Shown: positions 9,901 through 19,000, numbered from the stretch's first letter. The stretch: 64,000 nucleotides of DNA from Bacteroidales bacterium (GCA_017548545.1 JAFYZW010000156.1:1-64000), one strand, 5' to 3'. A program made the numbers and translations. The notes: generated by a model from the sequence alone, not told the origin.

Positions 9901-9961
9901 TCTCAGGGATGAACGACTTCAACTGCTGAAGAAGTAGTTCGTAGTTTTTAGGATCGTTCAT
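6935..9961 (-). CDS. FAD-linked oxidase fused to Fe-S/CCG domains (D-lactate or 2-hydroxyacid dehydrogenase type)
   Basis: The 1008-residue fusion starts with a PCMH-type FAD-binding domain (AAGTALSGQS at about 75-83, then GGIVGNNASG) and an FAD-oxidase C-terminal region (ending HGTGRNMAPFVK). A ferredoxin-like segment follows with CxxCxxCxxxC (CIECGFCEFNC) and CxxxxxCxxxCP (CAADGLCSTSCP). Two GlpC/heterodisulfide-reductase CCG domains follow (CCGQIWESKG and CCGFAGDKGF). This layout joins GlcD-like and GlcF/GlpC-like functions in one chain and fits oxidation of D-lactate or a similar 2-hydroxyacid with electrons passed to the quinone pool. The substrate cannot be read from sequence. A consensus promoter lies 32 nt before the start, and the gene leads the lipoprotein-protease operon. 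Confidence 0.85.
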   Translation of the reverse strand: MNDPKNYELLLQQLKSFIPENRIYTDELRTLGWGTDASFYRMIPHIVVRSKGEEELSRIVKTCYDNHIPFTFRAAGTALSGQSMSDSVLIVAGKNWEEWSLSDDQEQITLQPGILGGRVNQILKPYGRVFPPDPASINSAMVGGIVGNNASGMNCGVHANSDRMLISAKLILTDGTILDTGDEKSREAFRKSHPEFLKKIEALRDKVRANTKLAERIKKKYSIKNVTGLNIRPLIAYDDPFDIIAHSMVGAEGTLGFIASVTMRTLHEYPYRASAMVYFMTMKESCEGVVALKKLKSSDDDIKMSAENLMVKSAEMLDYLSLASVDDPVFLQYKKDVDAGKIDGVKPGDYHNLTAILTETKAMTHEDLQLKIDTIKKTLSQFRLYIPTEFTDDPKIYGKYWAIRSGIFPTVGAMRPIGTSCLIEDVAFPVNDLPEATVKLQKIIADFGYSDGCIYGHAFEGNYHFIINQSFNEEKEIQRYARLMHEVARLVVEEYDGSLKAEHGTGRNMAPFVKYEWGEDAYNTMKELKEIFDPEYLLNPGVIFNDNPNCFIEHLKHLPELAYNFDEVPDGAKYLAYMGKVKSSTEEMIEGVKKANKCIECGFCEFNCLSCGLTLSSRMRIAIQREILYLRKKATTEAMARANRLEKQYEYYGNQTCAADGLCSTSCPMKINTGDLTHLIRQLNMNKHKGLYNVGEFAAKHMGGIENSLRGVLGLANFGHSILGSSVMSGLCNGLHKMGVPLWTPSMPKPNRVDIKRLMAQEAKYDKTHQQAKKVVYFPSCLNQTLGLAKGAPIKQSVVDEMVQLMNKAGYEVIFPNGMNKMCCGQIWESKGMLDIADRKSAELEKALWEASKEGEYPILCDQSPCLHRMRKVMPRLKLYEPVEFILKFLKDNLNFKKLDRTVAVHITCSTRELGLGDSLVELASMCATKVIVPEGVGCCGFAGDKGFTHPEMNKYALRKLKPAIEQNHVTYGYSNSRTCEIGLQTHSGVPYMSIAYLVNEATTAKHD

Positions 9962-9992
9962 AGGATTTAGATTTTTTGGGTATTATTTGTTG

Positions 9993-10024
9993 CAAATATA
10001 TGTATTTTCTTGTGAATAATCAAA
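9993..10024 (-). promoter_or_regulatory. Promoter of the FAD/Fe-S dehydrogenase operon
   Basis: On the minus strand TTTG (10021-10024) is followed after exactly 20 bp by TATATTTG (9993-10000). This matches the Bacteroidetes primary sigma consensus at -33 and -7. The start codon lies 32 nt downstream of the -7 box. Confidence 0.75.
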
Positions 10025-10189
10025 TTTTGTTTCAAAAAAAAGGAATATCATATCCAAATATGCTGATAATTGCATAATAAAGGTGCTAATATTTAATATA
10101 ATCTATCTCAAGTATCGCTTTTGCTCAACTTGTTGATATAGGGGAGTAAACAGATGAAACCCATTAATATGCAAGTTTATTTCGCATGT

Positions 10190-10551
10190 GTCCAATTCTC
10201 AATCCTAAATTGGACACATACGATCGGAAACGTCCAATTCTCAATCGTAAATTGGACACATACAATAAGAAACGTCCAATTCTCAATCCTAAATTGGACA
10301 CATGCAATAAGAAACGTCCAATTCTCAATCCTAAATTGGACACATACGATCGGAAACGTCCAATTCTCGATCGTAAATTGGACACATACAATCGGAAACG
10401 TCCAATTCACAATCGTAAATTGGACACATACAATCGGAAACGTCCAATTCTCGATCGTAAATTGGACACATACAATCGGGAACGTCCAATTCACAATCGT
10501 AAATTGGACACATACGATCAGAAACGTCCAATTCACAATCGTGAATTGGAC
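10190..10551. repeat. Tandem array of nine 42-bp units, each with an invariant inverted repeat
   Basis: Eight full units and a final 26-bp part start at 10190, 10232, 10274, 10316, 10358, 10400, 10442, 10484 and 10526. Each begins with GTCCAATT, a 10-nt loop and AATTGGAC. These 16 arm positions are identical in all nine copies, while the loop and the 16-nt linker vary. In the last copy the stem extends to a perfect 11 bp with an AATC loop. The period equals four turns of B-DNA. Because 42 is divisible by 3 and the unit lacks stops in several frames, it gives long but meaningless reading frames. The array lies 47 nt after the stop of the EF-hand gene and about 190 nt upstream of the dehydrogenase promoter. 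It fills most of the 637-bp gap between those genes. Confidence 0.95.
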
Positions 10552-10598
10552 GCAATAATAATTATACTAAATACTAACCTTTAATAATATCTGATTAA

Positions 10599-12560
10599 TC
10601 AGTTCACATTGGCAGGAGCTGAAGAACCTGTAAATAATCCCTTGCAATATGCCATCCAGTCGAAACCAAGGGCATTGCATATAAAGTAAGCAATGATGAG
10701 GATAAGCAACAGGATGAGGAAGAAGTTGCGAATACGGTGCGTCTTCTCAGGATATGGATCCTTCACATCAAACTTGGCGGGGAAGTTCACAGCCTGCGTC
10801 AATACATTGCCGAATGGGATATTGATCTTGGCAGCAGCATTAATAGCCCAACCCTGTGCATTAAGAATTGGAGCAAGATTGCGCTTGCGGAGCTTGAGCC
10901 AAGCCATGAACATCGATGGACCGGAAATGATGAGGAAGATAGCAAGGATGACGAGGATAAGTTGCCAGATGCTGAGTTTTACCAAACCGCTGAAAATTGC
11001 AACCAAACAAGAGCCCAACATACCAAGTCCTAAGCCGATGGCAGCAAACACACCAGAGAACTTGGCGATGTCGAATCCTCCAGCGGCAGTCTTGCCTGCC
11101 TCCTTGGCGGCAGCTGCATTGGTGAGGTCAACTGACTTCACTTCAGCAGTCTTAGCGTTGAACTTGGCAGTGGCATCAGCCATCACAGCATTCTCTTTCT
11201 CAGCGGCAAACTTGCTGACCTGCTCGCTGACGAAGTTCGAGAACTTGCGATAAGGGCTCCACATGGCCTGCTTGATGGAAATAGGATTATCGATAATGCT
11301 GACAATCTTTGCGTCATAATCCACACCATATACGTCGTAGAAGATACAGTTCTTGCCCACGAAGAGATCACCTACTTCACCCACGGTGACAGCAGCAATG
11401 ATCTTCATAGTATTGCCTGTCGATTTGCTGACGCAGTCGCAAGTAAGAAGATACATACCACTCTTGGCAGCTTGTGCAGCCATGGCAGCAGCATCGGTTA
11501 CACGTACGCAAAGGTCGCATGTGCGTTGATCAACCACGAGGGTACCTACTTGGAAGATGGCCCACTTTTGCGTATTGTAGAGGTCCTGCAGCGTGATGTA
11601 GTTGCGAAGCAGTGTGAAGAAGTCGCGTGTCAGGTGCAAGAGTTTGTCAACCGACTGCTTGGCAGCCTGTTCCTCATCAACAGTGATGTCATCCTCTGTG
11701 ATGGAAATGCTCTTCTGATAGTCTTCGAAAGCTTTCAACTTGGCACCAATCTCATTCCATTCGGCTTCGGTAAGTTTTTTGGCCTTCGGATCGAGCGCAC
11801 CTTTAACGGTTTCGAACTGAGCAGCCCATGCCGGGTTGATGGGTTCGTCGAGAGCGATGGCTTCTACACCTTCCTTGATACGAGCGATAGGATAAGAAGC
11901 TATCTCGGCAAGTTTGTCGGTCAGATTGGCAGGTGATATGCCTTCGATGCTGGCCACCTGCACATCAAGGGCTGGAGCGCTCTCCTTCGAATACTTGGTG
12001 AGCTTTCCACGAAGGAAGAAGTCCTTCACCTTGGCATCGAGAGCCTTGTAAGCAGCATCAATGTCAGCCGTCTTGTCGCCGTATGGAGCAGCCACCTCAG
12101 CTTCCTTCTTTGCAGCCTCAAGAGCTGCTTCGAACTTGTTCTTGCGATAGGCATCGAGGCAACCCTTACTGTCGGCCAAAGAGATGGCGGTGGGTTCTTT
12201 TCCGAGTTGGTTGAGGATATCGGCAGCTACATCATAGAGCATCTTGCCTTCCTCGTCTTCCTGGTTGATAGCGCTGAGTGGCAGCGTATCCTTTCCTTCA
12301 ACGACGGGCTGCAGGTCCTTCAAAACCTTGCAAAGCCACTTGGAAACACCGATAACTTCATCGATACGGATGTGTCCATCGCCATTGGTGTCCATATACT
12401 TGAGCGATTGCTCGTCAATTTCGAGACCACTCACTGGACAAGACAGCACTGTCCACATCTTCTTGTCAAGTTCATCGAGGTGCTTGATGTCCTCGGCAGA
12501 ACTGATGTACACGCGGGTGACACCACCGATGCGTGCAAATTTCCATTTGTAATTTGACAT
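10599..12560 (-). CDS. EF-hand membrane protein of unknown function
   Basis: The protein has 653 residues. A canonical 12-residue EF-hand calcium loop lies at residues 57-68 (DTNGDGHIRIDE, acidic or polar at 1, 3, 5 and 12, Gly at 6, Ile at 8). A long Ala/Lys/Glu-rich helical region follows, then a cysteine pair CDLC at 348-351 with CDC at 374-376 that could bind metal. Hydrophobic membrane segments are at about 503-528, 532-555 and 612-633. There is no signal peptide, so the large N-terminal part is probably cytoplasmic. It follows hisC after 53 nt and may be transcribed with the his genes. It resembles EF-hand-domain proteins annotated in Bacteroidales, but no function is known to me. Confidence 0.7.
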   Translation of the reverse strand: MSNYKWKFARIGGVTRVYISSAEDIKHLDELDKKMWTVLSCPVSGLEIDEQSLKYMDTNGDGHIRIDEVIGVSKWLCKVLKDLQPVVEGKDTLPLSAINQEDEEGKMLYDVAADILNQLGKEPTAISLADSKGCLDAYRKNKFEAALEAAKKEAEVAAPYGDKTADIDAAYKALDAKVKDFFLRGKLTKYSKESAPALDVQVASIEGISPANLTDKLAEIASYPIARIKEGVEAIALDEPINPAWAAQFETVKGALDPKAKKLTEAEWNEIGAKLKAFEDYQKSISITEDDITVDEEQAAKQSVDKLLHLTRDFFTLLRNYITLQDLYNTQKWAIFQVGTLVVDQRTCDLCVRVTDAAAMAAQAAKSGMYLLTCDCVSKSTGNTMKIIAAVTVGEVGDLFVGKNCIFYDVYGVDYDAKIVSIIDNPISIKQAMWSPYRKFSNFVSEQVSKFAAEKENAVMADATAKFNAKTAEVKSVDLTNAAAAKEAGKTAAGGFDIAKFSGVFAAIGLGLGMLGSCLVAIFSGLVKLSIWQLILVILAIFLIISGPSMFMAWLKLRKRNLAPILNAQGWAINAAAKINIPFGNVLTQAVNFPAKFDVKDPYPEKTHRIRNFFLILLLILIIAYFICNALGFDWMAYCKGLFTGSSAPANVN

Positions 12561-12613
12561 GATTTTGTGAATTAATAATTAATAATTTACAATTAACAAT
12601 TAATCATTTATAA

Positions 12614-13669
12614 TTAGATTGTTTTTAAGGTTTCGTATAAAGACGCAATCTCGTCGGATGTGCCCACAGTAATACGCAAGCAACCCTGACATAGATGTAC
12701 ACGTGTGCGGTTTCGAACAATAATTCCTTTGTTTTGCAGATAGCGATAGATATAATCAGCCGATTGGCCGTTATCCATACCATCGAGCTTCACGCGAACC
12801 AACAGGAAGTTGGCATCACTCGGATAGACATGCTCGACAAAGGGTAGCGAACCAAGAAGGATGCGAAGTATCTCACGCCCTCCAAGAATCTCCTCGACAT
12901 GACGGTCGTGAACCTCAGGATGACTCAGTGCACGAATGGCAGCCTGCTGCGTCAACACGTTGATATTATAGGGATATTTAACGCGATTGAAATACCTGAT
13001 GATCTCTGGATTGGCGAATGCAATACCGCAACGGATAGCAGCTTGTCCCCAAGCCTTGCTGAAGGTCTGAAGAACGATCAGGTTATCATATTGGTCCAAT
13101 AAAGTCAGCATCGAACCTTTATCGGAAAAGTCGATATAGGCTTCATCTACAACGACGATGAGATCACGATATGTCTTTACCAAAGATTCCAACTCCCGAA
13201 GTTCGAAGGCATTGCCCGAGGGATTATTGGGCGAACATATCCAGAGAACCTTGGTATGTTCATCGACTTTCGAAGCGATAGCAGGTAGGTCAAGCTGGAA
13301 GTCGTCGGTAAGACTTACCGGACGATAATCGATATCGTTCACATCGGCACAAACCTGATACATGCCGTAGGAAGGCGAAATAGCTACTACGTTATCGATG
13401 CGTGGTTCGCAGAAGATTCGATAAACAAGATCGATGGCTTCGTCGCTGCCATTACCCAGGAAAATCTGGTCTTCACTCACTCCCTTTCTTGCTGCCAAAA
13501 GAACTTTAACCTCATGTTGCAAGGGGTCGGGGTAACGATTGACTCCATTGTTATAAGGCGACTCATTGGCATCGATATAGACACTTGCCTCTCCCTTGAA
13601 CTCGTCGCGAGCACAAGAGTATGGGGCAAGTGCCAGAATATTACGTCGAATGACTCTTGACAAATCCAT
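12614..13669 (-). CDS. hisC: Histidinol-phosphate aminotransferase
   Basis: The protein has 351 residues of the class I/II PLP aminotransferase fold. Visible motifs are CSPNNPSGNA, DEAYIDFSD and the PLP-lysine segment TFSKAWGQAAIRCG near residue 205. It catalyses transamination of imidazole-acetol phosphate to histidinol phosphate. The start lies 1 nt after the hisD stop, so translation is coupled in the order hisG-hisD-hisC. hisB, often the next gene in related genomes, is not here. An EF-hand gene follows instead. Confidence 0.95.
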   Translation of the reverse strand: MDLSRVIRRNILALAPYSCARDEFKGEASVYIDANESPYNNGVNRYPDPLQHEVKVLLAARKGVSEDQIFLGNGSDEAIDLVYRIFCEPRIDNVVAISPSYGMYQVCADVNDIDYRPVSLTDDFQLDLPAIASKVDEHTKVLWICSPNNPSGNAFELRELESLVKTYRDLIVVVDEAYIDFSDKGSMLTLLDQYDNLIVLQTFSKAWGQAAIRCGIAFANPEIIRYFNRVKYPYNINVLTQQAAIRALSHPEVHDRHVEEILGGREILRILLGSLPFVEHVYPSDANFLLVRVKLDGMDNGQSADYIYRYLQNKGIIVRNRTRVHLCQGCLRITVGTSDEIASLYETLKTI

Positions 13670-13670
13670 G

Positions 13671-15008
13671 TCAGAACGTATTTTTGAAGGTTTCCTTCAG
13701 TCGTTGAACGAAGGGTAAACGCTCGTTCTTCATATCCTGAAGGCGAAGGGTGACAGCATTCTTGTGTGCATCGAGTTGTTCGTTCTCGGCCATGACTTCG
13801 ATGATGGGTCCAATACCGCTCAATCCCTCGCGTGTCAGATGCTGAAAAGTAACCTTGCGCATATAGGAATCGAGATTGACTCCATTATAAGCCTTGGCAT
13901 ATCCATTGGTTGGCAATGTGTGGTTGGTGCCACTGGCATAATCACCTGCACTTTCCGGGCTGTAGGGGCCCAAGAATACAGAACCTGCATTGCGTACCAT
14001 ATCGGCCAACTCCTCATAGTTCTCAGTGTTGATAATGAGATGCTCGGGTGCATATTCGTTGACCAATTCCATAATCTCCTGCTGGTCGTGTAGTAAAACG
14101 AGCTTGCTATACTCCAACGAATGACGGGTCAAAGCTTGGCGACTGAGTTTCTCAAGTTGGAGGTTCATAACTTCTTCGAAACGCTTCACCACTTCTTCAC
14201 TATCGGTAAAGAGTATCGATTGCGAATCGGCACCATGTTCCGATTGGCTAAGGAAGTCAGAAGCCACATACTCAAGGTTGGCCGAAGCATCGGCAATGAC
14301 AGCTACTTCGGATGGACCAGCAGGCATATCGATGGCAACATCGCGAAGGGAAACCAGTTGCTTGGCCATCTGGACATACTGATTGCCCGGGCCGAAAATC
14401 TTATAAACCTTGGGAACAGTTTCTGTACCATAGGCCATTGCACCAATGGCCTGAACACCTCCACACTTATAGACTTCGGTGACACCAGCCACTTGTGCAG
14501 CAAAAAGAATGGCAGGATTGATTTTCCCTTCAGCATTGGGAGGAGTGCAAAGAACAATCTTTTTGCATCCCGCAATCCTGGCAGGAATGCCCAACATCAG
14601 CACAGTGCTGAACAAGGGTGCTGTACCTCCTGGAATATAAAGTCCGACGCGGTCGATGGGGATAGACTTCTGCCAGCAAGTCACACCAGGCTGTGTCTCT
14701 ACTTTATAGGATGAGCTACGCTGTGACTCGTGAAACAAGGATATATTATGTGCAGCCTGTCGAATGGCGAAAGCCAAATCTTCGCTGATGATTTTAGCGG
14801 CTTCGTCAAACTCTTCGTTCGAAACGCGAATATCAGCAAGCTCGCAATGATCGAAACGTGCTTCAAGTTGACGAATCATCTTGTCGCCTTCCTGACGAAT
14901 GTCGTCAAGGAGTTTGGCTACCAAACTGCGAAGCTGGCTGTTATCAAATGTGGGTCGTTCGATGATTTCGGCCCAGGTATCACGCGTAGGATATTGATAT
15001 ACTGTCAT
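13671..15008 (-). CDS. hisD: Histidinol dehydrogenase
   Basis: The protein has 445 residues, the normal length. It has the zinc and substrate region SQSEHGADSQS, the catalytic PEHLII segment and the C-terminal GTNHTLPTNGYA motif. It performs the two-step NAD-dependent oxidation of histidinol to histidine. It starts 5 nt after the hisG stop and ends 1 nt before hisC. Confidence 0.97.
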   Translation of the reverse strand: MTVYQYPTRDTWAEIIERPTFDNSQLRSLVAKLLDDIRQEGDKMIRQLEARFDHCELADIRVSNEEFDEAAKIISEDLAFAIRQAAHNISLFHESQRSSSYKVETQPGVTCWQKSIPIDRVGLYIPGGTAPLFSTVLMLGIPARIAGCKKIVLCTPPNAEGKINPAILFAAQVAGVTEVYKCGGVQAIGAMAYGTETVPKVYKIFGPGNQYVQMAKQLVSLRDVAIDMPAGPSEVAVIADASANLEYVASDFLSQSEHGADSQSILFTDSEEVVKRFEEVMNLQLEKLSRQALTRHSLEYSKLVLLHDQQEIMELVNEYAPEHLIINTENYEELADMVRNAGSVFLGPYSPESAGDYASGTNHTLPTNGYAKAYNGVNLDSYMRKVTFQHLTREGLSGIGPIIEVMAENEQLDAHKNAVTLRLQDMKNERLPFVQRLKETFKNTF

Positions 15009-15013
15009 AATCT

Positions 15014-15865
15014 TTACATTACCATCTTCTCAATATTCAACGCGAGGATCCCTTCTGCACCAGCAGCTTTCAGGCGGCTGATGAGTTCCCAAAACAATTT
15101 TTCGCTAATAACGGTATGCACAGCGTGCCACCCTTCGGTCGAAAGCTTGATGACAGTGGGTGCCTTGGTCGAAGGAAGCATGTTGAGCACTTCTTCCAAC
15201 GAAGAATCAGGAACGTTCATCATGACATACTTCTTGTCTTCTGCTGTACGAACAGCATCGAAGCGGAAGAGTAGTTCTTTCAGAATCTCTTCCTTTTCTT
15301 CGTCAAGCTGGTTGTTGGCAATCAATACAGCTTCACTCTTGACTACAACTTCGACTTCCTTGAGGCGATTGCTGACAAGTGTGGAACCAGAACTAACAAT
15401 ATCGAAGATTGCATCACCAAGGCCAATGTTCGGACTGATTTCGACCGACCCGGTGATAACATGAATGTCAGCTTTGAGATGATGTTCATCAAGCCATTGC
15501 TGCAGAATGACAGGATAAGAGGTAGCAATGGTTTTGCCATTGAACCATTCGATACCTGGATAATCAATCAATTTGGGGATAGCAAGAGACAGACGACATT
15601 GTGAGAAACCCAAAAATTTCATGATGCGTGCGTCCTTGTTTCGTTCCTTGAATTCATTCAGTCCAACAATGCCGACATCGGCGACACCTTTCGCAACACA
15701 CTCGGGGATATCATCATCGCGCAAATACAATACCTCAATGGGGAAATTGCTGGACGGGATCAGCAACGTTCGTTTGGCGTTGCTCAGCTTAATGCCAGAT
15801 TCTTTAAGTAGTTCCATGCAGTCCTCGAAGAGACGGCCTTTCGATTGGATAGCTATGCGTAACAT
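15014..15865 (-). CDS. hisG: ATP phosphoribosyltransferase, long form
   Basis: The start is placed at MLRIAIQSKGRL, the conserved N-terminus, rather than an ATG 13 codons upstream. This gives 283 residues. The length and the C-terminal regulatory domain (SSLEEVLNMLPSTKAPTVI, ending ILALNIEKMVM) mark the long form, which is feedback-inhibited by histidine and needs no HisZ. It catalyses the first committed step of histidine synthesis. A promoter lies about 65 nt upstream, and a LacI-type palindrome lies between promoter and gene. Confidence 0.95.
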   Translation of the reverse strand: MLRIAIQSKGRLFEDCMELLKESGIKLSNAKRTLLIPSSNFPIEVLYLRDDDIPECVAKGVADVGIVGLNEFKERNKDARIMKFLGFSQCRLSLAIPKLIDYPGIEWFNGKTIATSYPVILQQWLDEHHLKADIHVITGSVEISPNIGLGDAIFDIVSSGSTLVSNRLKEVEVVVKSEAVLIANNQLDEEKEEILKELLFRFDAVRTAEDKKYVMMNVPDSSLEEVLNMLPSTKAPTVIKLSTEGWHAVHTVISEKLFWELISRLKAAGAEGILALNIEKMVM

Positions 15866-15907
15866 AATTGCCTTCTTGATAAAAACAATGCACTGGATGA
15901 CCAATTG

Positions 15908-15921
15908 TGCAAACGTTTACA
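15908..15921. promoter_or_regulatory. LacI/GalR-type operator-like palindrome in the hisG leader
   Basis: The minus strand reads TGTAAACGTTTGCA, a near-perfect palindrome centred on CG, the hallmark of LacI-family operators. It closely resembles the sites before the LacI-family gene in this window. It lies about 10 bp downstream of the hisG -7 box, where a bound repressor would block early transcription. Confidence 0.5.
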
Positions 15922-15931
15922 TTAATCGCGG

Positions 15932-15962
15932 CAAATATAGCGTAAAAATAGCAGAAAACAAA
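15932..15962 (-). promoter_or_regulatory. Promoter of hisGDC
   Basis: On the minus strand TTTG (15959-15962), a 19-bp spacer and TATATTTG (15932-15939) match the Bacteroidetes -33/-7 consensus. The -33 element overlaps the tail of the terminator of the upstream gene. Confidence 0.65.
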
Positions 15963-15993
15963 ATAAAACGGGGATTTTTTTGCAAAATCCTCG
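15958..15993 (-). terminator. Terminator after the GH106 gene
   Basis: An 8-bp hairpin (CGAGGATT paired with AATCCCCG on the minus strand, one wobble pair, A/T-rich loop) is followed by TTTTATTTTG. It lies 27 nt after the GH106 stop. The plus strand side also has a T run, so it may work both ways. Confidence 0.7.
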
Positions 15994-16020
15994 TTTTTTT
16001 GATAATAATTTGCGAAAATG

Positions 16021-19000
16021 TTACTTGTGCACTATTTCAACAGGTCCGAAGAGTCCGGCAGGAAGCAAATCGGGTGACTTTTTGCGATAACGTGCATAGG
16101 TCCAAATGTTGGGAAATGGATCCTTTCCCTCGTCGTGCCCTTGTATGGCATTGCTCCAAGTGTTCACCACTTCGAGAACAAGTCGATTCTCGCCTTCCTG
16201 TAAAGCATCGGATATCTCCACTTCGTAGGGTGCTGTCCACGCAATACCACAATCCTGGCCATTGAGGTTCACTGAAGCAAGATTGTTGATATTGTTTAGC
16301 TTCAAATATAGATTCCCATTAACCTCCGAAAGCGAATCCAGATTGAACGTGGTCGTGTAAGTCACGTGTCCAGAATAATAACGTACAGCATCGATATCGC
16401 TCTTGCTCCAATCGAACAATGTATCAGATGTTAAAGAAATATTGGTGTCGTGGAAATGGAGAAGCCACGGCGTGTTCAAAACAAGTATCTTTGCAGGAGA
16501 TTTCTCATTGACGAAAGGACGGCTGAGCATCTCGTCATTTGTTGGAGTGACTGGGAAAACGACGAAAACAGAACCATAGGGTTGCAGGACAATCTCTTCC
16601 TTCATCTTGCGGATGCTACCATCAAGCGGATTCCATAATTCCGCCATACGTCCCTTCGCATCACGAAATTCAGGTCGCATTACGACAAGAGAAGATGTTT
16701 GGTTAGAAAGGAAATAGATTTCGGCGAAAGAACTGGAGCGATGGCAATAGGCAACCCCCTCAGGAAGATAGTTAATGTCGCGTTTCAATCCAAGTGCTTC
16801 GAAAGTGGGTTCGGACCAAGGAAGTTCCTTCGCTGAAAGGATGTTGACACCTTGGTTTTCGAGCTCTTCTATCTTTTTCATTGCCTGGTCGCTTAGTGGA
16901 AGACAATCGGGGTCCATCTGATGGGCAGTTGGAAGAACGAGCAGAGAGTAGATGGGGGCGACATCTCCGTCACAATCGAAAGTGAATTGACCATGTTGAA
17001 CATGGCATTTGTTAAGAGCTTCTTCATTGAAGCTGTCATATTGATAACCATGCAAAGGATTGATCCAATCTTCAGCAACCAAGGTATTCTTGACATATTT
17101 TACACCCACTGGACGTTCTACGACAGGTACGCCCACATTGGCCAAACGCAGCTTTTCGGATTCGACACGTTCAGGACCAAAGATACCAGGGAGCATGGGC
17201 ACAAGACGGTCGGGTTGGAAAGCACGGCGCGGCATCTCCTGTCCGGTATAGACGGCTATATCCACCACGGGGCGCCCCATCTGTAAGAGATATTGACAAC
17301 GTGTGAGATATTTGGTCAGCTCGCTGGCTTCTTCAAACCATGTATTGCCTTTTTGGAAGAAGAATCCGATACCATCGAGCGTCATGCCAGGACGCAACCG
17401 AGGATTGGGATTGAGGCAATAGACGTGATAAAAGAGGCGATTGATGCCCAAACAGAAGTTGCGGTCGATAAGCGGTTTGACCATGGCAGGATCTTCATCA
17501 AAGACACCACGCAACTCGGTACAGCCTTCAGCTTGAATGATTCGCTTTCCATAGACATGAGCTCCACTGATGGCATCGAGCATGTCGTTGATCTTGTCGT
17601 GCGTAGGACTGTTCAACCAAAACTCTCCCATCGGAAGATCGGCATAACGGAAATGTGACATTCCATCACTTACCATCGTGGGGCAAACATTCTCGGCCGA
17701 GAGTTGGCAACCCATCTCATCTGCATTGCGTCGTAGTTCGTCAAAGAAAATATCGTCTATCAGTTCGTTAATGGTAATACGAACATCGCGTAGAACTCTT
17801 TCGGAAGTTTCTTCATTGGCAATCGGCAACCCAACCATCAAGGGCAAATAATCAGTGATGTCATATCCGCGACGTGTCTTGAACTCCTCAGCAAAATTGG
17901 CGCTCCAGTTCTGACTGCCACATTCCCACGAATCGACGTGCATGTATTTGAGCACACGACGCGCCAGATCAAGGTGTTCCAGGCTATCACGACCTGGAAC
18001 AGGTGCATAAAAATGACTATTGAACCAGTGATTCAATTGCTTCTGTATTGCAGCACGGTTAAATTTGTCGCATTCCAAACCACGACCATCGCCACCCGTG
18101 GCATTCACTTGACCAGTACTTGTGGATGCAATACGGAAATAGAATCTTGACTTGTCTTTGGTATTGATACTATAGCGCGAAGCATACTCGCGTATTTGCG
18201 ACAAGGGGATATAGTCCTCGTCAGCCACAGTATTCTGTTCGGTGCTGGAGATACGCCATACGAGTCCGGCTTTGCCTTCCCACTGGTTGATACGAGGAGC
18301 TGCATGGAAACGTATTTCGTTGACTTTGAGAGAAGGCGACCATTTGGCATGGTCAAGGTCTTCACTTCCTACGGGAGAGCCTTCTGGTGTCCAAGTGAAG
18401 CGCCAAATGCGGGCTTGTGTAGTAGGTATAGCGTGAGTAGTATTATAGTCGTAGTTTTGCCAGCCTGTTCTTGCAGGTATCAGTTGCTTGACATGTTCAA
18501 AGTTGAGACCATCGGCACTGGCATATACGTCCATCCGATGGGCTTGGAATTGCGTGGCAGGTAGTATCAGTTCGAGAGCACTGACAGTAATAGACTTGGG
18601 GAATTTATATTCGATGACAAAAGGTTTCTTCGCTGAAAAACCACCTTTAAGAGTATCTATCTTTAAATCTTCTCCTTCACCGGAAATCGTGGCATTAGAA
18701 ATGGATTCAGGATCAGGTTTGGTGCTAGGGATTGTGCCGAAGATTTGTTCTCCCTTTAAATATTTTAAAGGTATGGAATAATAGCCGATGGTTGTGCCTG
18801 TAGTATCATCGATTGCGGTCATAACAACTTTCTGCATCGACTCCTCGGGTGAAATCCAAGGTCCACCGGCCAAAGCAAAACCATCGCAGATGTGCATACC
18901 CAACTTCAAGCCAAGGCGGTCGGCTTCCTGCATGGCCCAATCGACCATCTCGTACCATTGGGGAGATAGTTGATGAATTGAACCTCCGAGACTGGGATTC

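Noticed and set aside
10190-10551. CRISPR array
   Set aside because: The unit is continuous and the parts between arms are near-identical rather than unique spacers. The step is a fixed 42 bp and no cas operon adjoins it.
10154-10584. Several overlapping reading frames of 70-134 codons on both strands with 14-residue repeats
   Set aside because: They arise because the 42-bp DNA repeat is divisible by 3 and has no stops in these frames. Translation starts and composition are not protein-like, and the conserved feature is the DNA palindrome.
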